A stretch of DNA of 14,036 bases, taken from the NCBI GenBank assembly GCA_028292305.1, contig JAQGMQ010000721.1:1-14036 (forward strand), read 5' to 3'. The DNA comes from Rhodoferax sp. (GTDB taxonomy: Bacteria > Pseudomonadota > Gammaproteobacteria > Burkholderiales > Burkholderiaceae_C). The position numbers were made by a program, and so were the translations under genes. The notes beneath the pieces are model-generated. The model was not told where the DNA came from, did no database searches, and was given only the letters and a program-made list of their open reading frames with translations. Shown here in pieces: positions 5,735 to 13,500 of the stretch; positions within the stretch are counted from its first letter, which is position 1, and each line of letters begins with the position of its first letter.

Positions 5735-7126
5735 ATGACGCCGATCACACGCCAGTGGGCCAAGCGCCTCGCCGCCAGCAGCAAGCCGGCCTATCTGTTG
5801 CTGCCCGATTTGATCGCCGAGGACTTGCGCGTGGGCCGCCTGTCGCCGCGTGATCGCATGCCCACGCTGCGCGACCTGGCGGTGGACCTGGCGCTGAACT
5901 ACACCACCGTGGCGCGCGCCTATGCCGAGGCGCGCAAACGCGGCCTGATCGACTCGCACACCGGCATGGGCACCTATGTGCGCGGCGCCAGCCCCGCCAT
6001 CCAGCTGCGCGGCGGCAGCGGCGCCGAGATGACCATGAACATGCCGCCCGAGCCCGAAGACGCCAACCTGCTGGCCGGCCTGCGCGACAGTGCCGCGCGC
6101 TTGATGGCCGATGCCAGCCTGTACGACCTGATGCGTTACCAGGACTTCGGCGGCTCGCCGCAGGACCGCGAGGCCGCGATCCACTGGCTCAACCACCGGC
6201 TGCCCGGTTGCCGGCCCGAACAGGTGCTGGTGTGCCCCGGCATCCACAGCGTGCTGACGGCGCTGTTCTCGCTGCTGGCGCGGCCGGGTGAACTGATCTG
6301 CTGCGAGTCGCTCACCTACCCCGGCCTCAAGGCCATCGCCGCCCAGCTCGGCGTGCAGCTGCACGCGCTGCAGCTCGACGACGAGGGCCCCGACGCCGAG
6401 GCCTTTGAGCACGCCTGCCGCACGCTGCAGCCCAAGGCGCTGTACTGCAACCCGACGCTGCTGAACCCGACCACGCTCACCGTTTCACGCGCCCGCCGCG
6501 AGGCCCTGGCCGACGTCGCGCTGCGCTACAGCGTGCCCATCATCGAAGACGACGCCTACAGCATGCTGCCGCGCCAGGCGCCCGCGCCCCTGGCCACGCT
6601 GGCCCCCGAGCTCACCTACTACATCACGGGCTTGTCGAAGTGCATCGGTGCGGGTCTGCGCACGGCCTACGTGCACGCGCCGGGCGCCCGCCAGGCGCAA
6701 CGGCTGGCCGGCGCACTGCGGGCGACCACGGTGATGTCGTCCCCCGTGACCAACGCACTGGCCACCTGCTGGACGCAGAACGGCATGGCCGATGCGATGG
6801 TGCAGGCGGTGCGGCAGGAATCGCTGGCCCGCCAGACCCTGGCCACCAAACACCTGGGCCACCACGCGCCGAGCCTGCAGCCCGAAGGTTTTCATCTGTG
6901 GCTGCCGCTCGATTCCGACTGGAGCGTGGTCGAGTTCGCGGGGTACTTGCGCACGCAGGGCGTAGGGGTGGTGGCGAGCGCGGCGTTTTCCACCGACGGG
7001 AATCCGCCGGATGCGGTGCGGATCTGCCTGGGGGGGCCGATGTCTCGGGAGGAGTGTGATGGGGCTTTGCGGTTGGTGAGGGATACGCTGGACCATCCGC
7101 AGCATCCGCATGCTACGGTGCGGTGA
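5735..7126 (+). CDS. MocR-type regulator: GntR winged helix fused to PLP aminotransferase-like domain
   Basis: A 463-residue MocR/PdxR-type transcription factor. Residues about 15-84 form a GntR winged helix (LRVGRLSPRDRMPTLRDLAV, then TTVARAYAEARKRGLI and the wing TGMGTYVRG). From about residue 120 on it is a fold-type I aminotransferase-like effector domain, with CNPTLLNPT (238-246), the cofactor-contacting EDDAY (271-275), and the PLP-binding lysine K302 in GLSKCIGAGLRTAY. The lysine is intact, so PLP binding is expected. The start at 5735 is preferred because MTPITRQW fits just before the winged helix; upstream starts at 5618 and 5696 add residues unlike the family and run through the operator repeats. 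No strong ribosome site is visible (AAAG about 13 bases upstream only). Divergent position and shared repeats suggest it regulates the nit operon and itself; its ligand is unknown. Confidence 0.92.
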   Translation: MTPITRQWAKRLAASSKPAYLLLPDLIAEDLRVGRLSPRDRMPTLRDLAVDLALNYTTVARAYAEARKRGLIDSHTGMGTYVRGASPAIQLRGGSGAEMTMNMPPEPEDANLLAGLRDSAARLMADASLYDLMRYQDFGGSPQDREAAIHWLNHRLPGCRPEQVLVCPGIHSVLTALFSLLARPGELICCESLTYPGLKAIAAQLGVQLHALQLDDEGPDAEAFEHACRTLQPKALYCNPTLLNPTTLTVSRARREALADVALRYSVPIIEDDAYSMLPRQAPAPLATLAPELTYYITGLSKCIGAGLRTAYVHAPGARQAQRLAGALRATTVMSSPVTNALATCWTQNGMADAMVQAVRQESLARQTLATKHLGHHAPSLQPEGFHLWLPLDSDWSVVEFAGYLRTQGVGVVASAAFSTDGNPPDAVRICLGGPMSREECDGALRLVRDTLDHPQHPHATVR

Positions 7127-7174
7127 GGGGTGGTTGGGGGTGGCCGGTTGGTGGTTGTCGACGCGACTGCAACT

Positions 7175-7205
7175 GTTCGTGCTGAGCTTGTCGGAGCATC
7201 TTCGG
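7175..7205 (+). repeat. Dispersed intergenic repeat, copy 1
   Basis: GTTCGTGCTGAGCTTGTCGG and the following AGCATCTTCGG resemble a short repeat often seen between genes in Comamonadaceae and other proteobacteria (consensus roughly TTCG-x-x-CTGAGCTTGTCGAA). Recognition is from memory of the pattern. A diverged copy in opposite orientation lies at 7644-7675. Confidence 0.5.
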
Positions 7206-7228
7206 CTGGCTCAGCCCGCTGAGTCAGC
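7205..7228. repeat. Inverted repeat (hairpin)
   Basis: GCTGGCTCA and TGAGTCAGC form a nine-base stem with one G-T pair around a six-base loop. It directly follows the dispersed repeat copy and lies about 80 bases after the MocR stop. It could contribute to termination, although no T run follows. Confidence 0.45.
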
Positions 7229-7335
7229 GGACGTTGACTTGCGCCGCTGGCCGGACTTGCCGGCAAGCGAGACTTCTTACACCTGGGGTCAGGGCACCGG
7301 ACGCTTGCTACCGTGTCGGCGTCTGTTGACTTGTT

Positions 7336-7371
7336 CCCTCTCCCGCGTGCGGGAGAGGGTTAGGGTCGGGG
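7336..7371 (+). repeat. REP-like palindrome, element 1
   Basis: CCCTCTCCCGC and GCGGGAGAGGG make a perfect 11-base stem with a GT loop (7336-7359), followed by the tail TTAGGGTCGGGG. The stem is identical to that of element 2, and the tail is related (8 of 12 positions) when element 2 is read on the other strand. Palindromes of this type are common intergenic REP elements in GC-rich proteobacteria. Confidence 0.8.
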
Positions 7372-7396
7372 AGGCGCGCAGGGACGTCAATGACCA

Positions 7397-7432
7397 CCCT
7401 CACCCCAGCCCTCTCCCGCACGCGGGAGAGGG
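7397..7432 (-). repeat. REP-like palindrome, element 2 (inverted)
   Basis: The same 11-base stem with an AC loop occupies 7409-7432, with the tail at 7397-7408 reading CTGGGGTGAGGG on the minus strand. With element 1 it forms a head-to-head inverted pair separated by 25 bases, the layout of a BIME-like composite. Confidence 0.8.
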
Positions 7433-7556
7433 AGTAATACCGGCGGTAGCAAGCGCAGCGACGCGTCCGGGTTCTGGTGCAACCCGCCAAACCTGAGACC
7501 GCAGGCTCCCGCAGCGAAAGCGCAGGGTGCAGTTAGCGGGGGCGGCATCGATGGGG

Positions 7557-7584
7557 CCCGTTTCTCGTACGCGCAAGAAACGGG
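7557..7584. terminator. Hairpin downstream of glnE, possible terminator
   Basis: CCCGTTTCT (7557-7565) and AGAAACGGG (7576-7584) form a perfect nine-base stem around a ten-base loop. It lies about 100 bases after the glnE stop on the minus strand. No U-rich run follows the stem on that strand, so the terminator assignment is weak while the inverted repeat itself is certain. Confidence 0.4.
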
Positions 7585-7643
7585 TCGCGCCCGCCGGTGC
7601 GACTACCGGCCAGCAGCGTCACCAGACGTTGACAAATCAACCC

Positions 7644-7675
7644 GACCCTTCAACCAGCTCAGCGCAAACGCGAAC
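7644..7675 (-). repeat. Dispersed intergenic repeat, diverged copy 2
   Basis: Read on the minus strand, the core TTTGCGCTGAGCTGGTTGAA aligns with TTCGTGCTGAGCTTGTCGGA of copy 1 at about two-thirds of positions and keeps the central CTGAGCT. It lies just after the glnE stop, in inverted orientation to copy 1. Ancestry from the same repeat is inference. Confidence 0.35.
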
Positions 7676-7686
7676 AAGCCCAACCT

Positions 7687-10440
7687 TTACCCAAACACCG
7701 CCTGCCACAGTCCCAAAACCGCATCCCTCTCCACCTGCAACTCCGGCAACGGCACCTGCGTCGGCGCCTCGTTCAACCGCGCCTTGTGCTGCACCTTGCG
7801 CAATTCCCGGTAAGCGCGCGCTGCCGCCTCGCCCACTCCCACAGGCAACAAACCATCCGCCTCGGCCCGCTGCAGCAACGCAATATTCCCCACGTTGTCC
7901 TGCAACTCCGGATAACGGCACGAATGCGCGAGCACCAGAAACTGCACGGCGAACTCGGCGTCGACCATGCCGCCGGGGCTGTGCTTCACGTCGAAGACGC
8001 CGGCCTTCACCGGGCGCGCGGCGCGCACCTTTTCGCGCATGGCGACGATCTCGGCGCGCAGAGCAGCTTCGTCGCGGGGGGCGGTGATGACGGCCTGGCG
8101 CACGGCGTCGAAACGGGCGCGCAGGCTGGGCCCGCCGCCGGGCATGGGCGCGTCGCCGCCGAGGACGAAACGCGCGCGCGTCATGGCCTGGTGTTCCCAG
8201 GTCCAGGCGGTGTTGCTGCCGCGCTGCTGCTGGTAGTTGGCGTAGGCCTCGAAGGTGGTGACCAGCAGGCCCGAGTTGCCATTGGGTCGGAGCGCGGTGT
8301 CGATCTCGAACAGGTCGCCCTCGCCGGTCTTGACGGTGAGCCAGTTGATCATGCGGCGCACGAAAGCGGCATAGACCTCGGGCGCGCGTTCGTCGGCGTC
8401 TTCGTAGACGAACACGATGTCCAGGTCGCTGCCGTAGCCCAGCTCCTTGCCGCCGAGTTTGCCGTAGCCGATGATGGCGAACTGCGGGGTTTCCACGTGC
8501 CGCGTGCGCACCCGTTCCCAGCTCCAGCGGGCGGTGACGCGCAGCACCACTTCGGCCAGGGCGCTCAGGTCGTCGGCCACCTGCTCGACGCTGATGCGGC
8601 CTTCGACGTCGCGGGCCAGCGTGCGGAACAGCTCGGCATGGTGGGCGCGGCGCAGCAGGTTCAGCAAGGCCTCTTCGTCGTCTTCGCCGGTGGTCTTCAG
8701 CGAGGCGCGGCGGTGCACCAGTTCGTCCTCGAATTCCTTGGGCTCGAAGCGTTCGCTCAGCATCGCGTCGCTGGCCAGTTCGTCGATCACACCCGGGTGC
8801 TGCAGCAGGTAACGCGCGGGCCACTTGGCCGCACCCAGCAGACGCAGCAGGCGTTCGTGCACGGTGGGGCGCTCGAGCAGCAGCGCCAGGTAACTCTCGC
8901 GGCGCAGCAGCGGCTCGATCCAGTCGGCGAGGCGGATGGCGGCCTCTTCGGACACCTTGCCGTCCTTGAGCCAGGCCGCCGTGCGCTGCACCAGCCGCAC
9001 CAGGCGCGCGCGCGAATCGTCGCGCAGCGCCAGCACCCGCGGGTGGCCGCACCATTCGCCGATGCGGTCGCCGAACGGGCCGGGGATCTGCTCCTTCAGC
9101 GCATCGAGCTGGATGGGCGCCGCCTTCTCTCCCTTGGGCCCGCCGCAGCCGCCGGTCTTGCAGGCCTTGCCTTCGCCCGCGCCGCCAAGCAGTTTGTCGA
9201 ACTCCTGCGCCACCAGTTCGCGGTGGCTGTCGAGTTCGCCGAGGAACGGGCAGCAGCTGGCGTAGCCCATGCTGTGGGCGATCCAGGCCAGGTCTTCGTC
9301 GTGCGTGGGCAACACGTGGGTCTGCTGGTCGTCCAGGTACTGGATGCGGTGTTCGACCTTCCGCAAAAATTCATAGGCCCGGGCCAGCGCGTCGGCGGTG
9401 GCCTGCGGCATCAGGCCGGCGCGGGCCAGACGCTGCAGCGCGTCGAGTGTGGAGCGCGTACGCAGCTCGGGGAACTGGCCGCCGCGCACCACCTGCAGCA
9501 GCTGCACGGTGAATTCGATTTCGCGGATGCCACCGCGCGACAGCTTCACGTCGTTGGCGCGTTCGGGGTGGCCGGCACTGCGCTTGGCCGCGTGTTCGCG
9601 GATCTGCCGGTGCAGGCTGCGCAGCGAATCGAAGACGTTGTAGTCGAGATATTTGCGGAACACGAAGGGCAGCACCACCGTGCGCATCTCGTGGGCCGTG
9701 CCGTTAACGATGCAGCTGCGCGGCGCCACCACCCGGCTCTTGAGCCAGGCGAAGCGTTCCCATTCGCGGCCCTGCACCTGCAGATACTCTTCGAGCGCGC
9801 CCAGCGACACCGCCGACGGGCCGGAGTTGCCGTTGGGCCGCAGCATCAGGTCGACGCGGAACACGAAGCCGTGTTCGGTGGTGTCGCCCACCAGCGCGTA
9901 CATCAGCTTGACCGCCTTGGCGAAATATTCCTGGTTGGCGATGCGGCCCCGGCCGTCGGCCGTGCCGGCGGTGTCCCCATCGTGGTCGTAGATGTAGACC
10001 AGATCGATGTCGCTCGACACGTTCAGCTCGCGCCCGCCGAGCTTGCCCATGCCCACCACCCACAGATCGGCGCGCTGGCCTTCGGGCCCGATCGGCGCAC
10101 CGTGGCGCAGGTCGAGTTCGCGGCGGGCCTCGGTGCTGGCCGTTTCCAGGGCGATCTCGGCCAGCTCGGTGACGGCGCGTGTGACCACGGCCAAGGGCGC
10201 CTGTTCGTCGCAGTCGAGCGTGACGAGGCGCTCCATCACCAATTGACGCAGGGTGCGCAGCGCGGCGCCGACTTCGAGGCCTGAGGCGAGCAGCACGCCG
10301 AGCGCGGCGGTCATGGTGGCGCGCACCGGCGGGCCGGGCGGCAGCAGGTGCAGCTGGTCGGCATAACGCCGGCGCAGCCGCTGCACGAAGCGCGAGTACG
10401 AAGAAAGAGCCACAGACGGAGGCTTCGGAAGGGTTAACAA
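7687..10440 (-). CDS. glnE: Bifunctional glutamine synthetase adenylyltransferase/adenylyl-removing enzyme
   Basis: GlnE adds AMP to, or removes it from, a tyrosine of glutamine synthetase in response to the PII protein and glutamine, so it tunes ammonia assimilation. The 917-residue protein has both nucleotidyltransferase domains: the adenylyl-removing one with GMGKLGGREL and D144/D146, and the adenylyl-transferring one with GYGKLGGKEL (658-667) and D672/D674. Both glycine and aspartate sets are intact, so it should be bifunctional. Length is near the family's usual 900-950. No ATG fits: the best start is TTG at 10440, with GGGGG (of GGGGGTGA) seven bases upstream; GTG at 10413 is an alternative. 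The inter-domain linker near residues 420-437 is Gly/Lys-rich and holds C427 and C432. It is divergent from yhdP, an arrangement common in betaproteobacteria, and convergent with the MocR gene. Confidence 0.97.
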   Translation of the reverse strand: MLTLPKPPSVALSSYSRFVQRLRRRYADQLHLLPPGPPVRATMTAALGVLLASGLEVGAALRTLRQLVMERLVTLDCDEQAPLAVVTRAVTELAEIALETASTEARRELDLRHGAPIGPEGQRADLWVVGMGKLGGRELNVSSDIDLVYIYDHDGDTAGTADGRGRIANQEYFAKAVKLMYALVGDTTEHGFVFRVDLMLRPNGNSGPSAVSLGALEEYLQVQGREWERFAWLKSRVVAPRSCIVNGTAHEMRTVVLPFVFRKYLDYNVFDSLRSLHRQIREHAAKRSAGHPERANDVKLSRGGIREIEFTVQLLQVVRGGQFPELRTRSTLDALQRLARAGLMPQATADALARAYEFLRKVEHRIQYLDDQQTHVLPTHDEDLAWIAHSMGYASCCPFLGELDSHRELVAQEFDKLLGGAGEGKACKTGGCGGPKGEKAAPIQLDALKEQIPGPFGDRIGEWCGHPRVLALRDDSRARLVRLVQRTAAWLKDGKVSEEAAIRLADWIEPLLRRESYLALLLERPTVHERLLRLLGAAKWPARYLLQHPGVIDELASDAMLSERFEPKEFEDELVHRRASLKTTGEDDEEALLNLLRRAHHAELFRTLARDVEGRISVEQVADDLSALAEVVLRVTARWSWERVRTRHVETPQFAIIGYGKLGGKELGYGSDLDIVFVYEDADERAPEVYAAFVRRMINWLTVKTGEGDLFEIDTALRPNGNSGLLVTTFEAYANYQQQRGSNTAWTWEHQAMTRARFVLGGDAPMPGGGPSLRARFDAVRQAVITAPRDEAALRAEIVAMREKVRAARPVKAGVFDVKHSPGGMVDAEFAVQFLVLAHSCRYPELQDNVGNIALLQRAEADGLLPVGVGEAAARAYRELRKVQHKARLNEAPTQVPLPELQVERDAVLGLWQAVFG

Positions 10441-10543
10441 ATCGTCACCCCCATGCGTTGAACCCCGGGGCCGCGCCGAAGGTCGTATGTTGCACCCCCA
10501 GCGAGGCCGGGGGCCATAATTCCTGTTGCATCCATGTGTCCCA
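10441..10543. promoter_or_regulatory. Divergent promoter region of glnE and yhdP
   Basis: This 103-base gap must serve both genes. On the plus strand TTGCAC (10490-10495) and CATAAT (10515-10520) form a plausible sigma-70 pair for yhdP with a long 19-base spacer, which would start transcription near 10527, about 17 bases before the start codon. On the minus strand the strong GGGGGTGA ribosome site of glnE is clear, but no convincing promoter was found. CCCCC and GGGGG at 10495-10513 could pair as a small hairpin. Confidence 0.4.
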
Positions 10544-13500
10544 ATGACTGAATCAAAGCCTCAACCCTCGCGCCTGCTCAAACTGGCTGCCCGTGCAGCC
10601 CCCTGGTGCCTGGGCCTGACGGCAGCCGCATGGCTGGTCTTCGCTATCGCCTGGGGGGCGTTGCACGGCTGGATTGTGCCGCGAATCGGCGAATTTCGCC
10701 CGCAGCTCGAAGCCAAGGTCGGACAGGCTTTGGGGGTACCCGTGCGCATCGGTGCCATCTCGGCCCAATCCACGGGCCTGATTCCCTCGTTCGAACTGCG
10801 CGATGTGTCGCTGCTCGACGCCGAAGGCCTCACCGCGTTGCTGCTGCCGCGCGTGGTGGCGGCGCTGTCGCCGGCGTCGCTGTGGAAGCGTGGCTTCGAG
10901 CAGTTGCTGATCGACCAGCCGGTGGTCGACATCCGTCGCCGGGCCGACGGCAAGATCCTCATCGCCGGGCTGGACGTGACCCATGCCGCACCTGGCGACG
11001 CCAGCGCCACGGCCGACTGGCTGTTCGCGCAGACCGAGGTCGTCATCCGAAACGGCACCCTGCGCTGGACCGACGAACAACGCGCCGCGCCACCACTGGA
11101 ACTGGCCGGCGTGGACCTGGTGCTGCGCAACCGCGGCCGCCGCCATGCCATGCGGCTGGACGCCACGCCGCCGGCCGGCTGGGGCGAGCGTTTCAGCATC
11201 CGCGGCCTGCTGCGTCAGCCGCTGTTGACCACGCACCACGGCCGCTGGCAAGACTGGGACGGCCCGGCCTATGCCGACTTTCCGCGCGTCGACGTGTCGC
11301 AGCTGCGCGAGTACCTGGACCTGGGCGCCGAGGTGGCGCAGGGCGTGGGCGCAGTGCGCGTGTGGGCCGACGTGGGCCAGGGCCAGTTGCTGGCGGCCAC
11401 GGCCGACGTGGCCCTGGCCGATGTGCGCGCGACGCTGGCGCCCAAGCTCGAGCCGTTGGCGCTGGCCTCGCTGCAGGGCCGGGTGGGCGGGCGGCGCATG
11501 GCCAACGGCTTCGAATTCAGCACCGAAGGCCTGGCCTTCACCACCGCCGATGGCCTGCGCTGGCCCGGCGGCAACGTGTTCCTGAGCGTGCTCGAAGGCG
11601 AAGGCCGTGTGCCGGGCCAGGGCCAGTTCCGCGCCGACCGGCTCGACCTGGCCACGCTGGCGCAGATCGCCAACCGGCTGCCGCTGGCCGACGCCACCCA
11701 TGCCGCGCTGGGCACCTATGCGCCCAAGGGTCTGATCGAAAGCATCGAGGCCAGTTGGCAGGGCCGCATGGAGGCACCGGCCAGCTTCAAGGCCAAGGGC
11801 CGCGTGAGCCAGTTGGAGATTGCCGGCAGCCCCGCGCCGACCCACACCACGCCAACGCCGCCCACGGGCCGGCCGGGCTTGCGCGGCGCCACGGTCGAGT
11901 TCGACATGACGCAGGCCGGGGGCAAGGCTTCGCTGGCGATCACGCAGGGTTCGCTGAGCTTCCCCGGCGTGTTCGAAGAGCCCGAGGTGCCGCTGGACAG
12001 CCTCTCCACCGACCTGGTCTGGCAGAGCGACGGCGACAAGTTTTCGCTGAAGGTGAACGGCCTGAAGTTCGCCAACGCCGATGCCGAAGGCGTGGCCCAG
12101 GCCAGCTGGCGCACCAGCGACCCGGGCAAGGCCGGCAGCCGTTCGCGCTTCCCGGGCCTGCTCGACCTGAGCGGCAACCTGAGCCGCGCCAACGGCACGC
12201 GTGTGCACCGCTACCTGCCGCTGGAGCTGGGCGACGACGTGCGGCATTACGTGCGCGACGGCGTCATCGCCGGCGGCGCCAACAGCGTCAAATTCAAGGT
12301 CAAGGGCGACCTGCACGACTTCCCGTTTGCCGACGCGAAACTGGGCGAGTTCAACATTGCCGCCAGCGTGCAGAACGCCACCTACGCATTCATTCCGCGC
12401 AGCATCCAGCCGGCCGATGCGCTGCCCTGGCCGCCGCTGTCGCAATTGAGCGGCGACCTGGTCTTCGACCGCGTGTCGATGCGCGTCAAGGGCGCCTCGG
12501 GCAAGCTGGGCGGAGCGGCGGCATTGCCGGGCCTGCCGGTCATGCCGGCGCTGCCGGTGTCGCGGGCCGAAGCCGAGATTCCGAACCTCGCGCATTCGGT
12601 GGTGAACGTCAGCGCCGACGCGCGTGGCCCGCTGACCGACATGCTGGCCACCGTGCGCGGCTCGCCGATCAACGCGCTGACCGGCGGCGCGCTGGCCCAG
12701 GCCAACGCCAGCGGCACGGCCGATCTGAAACTGCAGCTGAGCCTGCCCATCGCCCACATCGACAAAAGCAAGGTGCAGGGCAGCGTGACGCTGGCCGGCA
12801 ACGACATCACGCTCGCGCCCGACACCCCGCTGCTGGGCCGCGCGCGCGGCGTGGTCGGCTTCAGCGAAACCGGCTTCAGCATTGCCGGCGGCCAGGCCAA
12901 AGTGCTGGGCGGCGACGTGAAGTTCGAAGGCGGCGTGCAGCCCCCCGCGACGCCCGGGGCCGAACCCGCCATGCTGTTCCGCGGCCAGGGCACCATCACC
13001 GCCGAAGGGCTGCGCCAGGCGCGCGAACTCGAAGGCCTGGCGCGGCTGGCCGAACACAGCAGCGGCGGCACGGCCTACAACGCGGTGCTGGCCTTTCGGC
13101 GCGGCGTGCCCGAGCTGACGCTGACCAGCTCCTTGCAGGGCCTGGCGCTGAACCTGCCGCCGCCGCTGACCAAGACGGCCGAAAGCACACTGCCGCTGCG
13201 CATCGAACGCAGCCTCACGCCGGCCTCCGCGGCCAACCCGAAGGCGCCGCTGCAGGACCAACTGGCGCTGGAGATCGGGCGCGTCGTCTCCGTGGCCTAT
13301 ACCCGCGACATATCCACCGCCGTGCCGCGGGTACTGCGCGGCGCCATCGGCGTGGGCCTGCAGACCGGTGAAACCGCCGCCCCACCGGCCGAGGGCGTGC
13401 TGGCCAATGTCACGCTCGACGTGCTGAATGTGGATGCCTGGGAAGACCTGCTGTCGCCCGACAAATCCGCAGCAGCCATTGGCCCGGCCCCCACCACAAG

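Larger units (their letters stand above)
7336..7432. terminator. Possible bidirectional terminator formed by the REP pair
   Basis: Two very stable GC-rich hairpins lie between two convergent genes, and the whole segment can also fold as one long inverted repeat. No T tract follows on either strand, so intrinsic termination in the strict sense is doubtful. A role in stopping or protecting the 3' ends of both transcripts is inferred from position. Confidence 0.35.
7127..7686. other. Gene-free, repeat-bearing spacer between convergent genes
   Basis: This 560-base spacer separates the ends of the MocR gene and glnE. Short open frames crossing it (for example 7110-7496) consist mostly of repeat sequence and resemble no protein. 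It holds an inverted pair of REP-like palindromes, two diverged copies of another repeat in opposite orientation, and simple hairpins, including a perfect 12-base palindrome at 7256-7267. No transposase, integrase or tRNA remnant was seen. Confidence 0.8.

Noticed and set aside
7110..7496. 128-codon open frame in the spacer after the MocR gene
   Set aside because: It consists largely of REP and dispersed-repeat sequence and has no ribosome site or protein-like pattern.
7127..7686. Insertion-sequence or prophage remnant between the MocR gene and glnE
   Set aside because: No transposase or integrase fragment, no target-site duplication and no tRNA or att-like sequence was found; only short palindromic repeats are present.
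7786..10284. 832-codon open frame on the plus strand opposite glnE
   Set aside because: It is the antisense shadow of a high-GC gene: no recognisable domain, composition dominated by Ala, Gly, His, Gln and Val from complement codons, while glnE has intact catalytic motifs.
10606..13371. 921-codon open frame on the plus strand overlapping yhdP
   Set aside because: Arg/Ala/Gly-rich frame-shifted shadow. I checked the 10544 frame at several points (for example 11642, 12059, 12851, 13391, 14018) and it stays in register.
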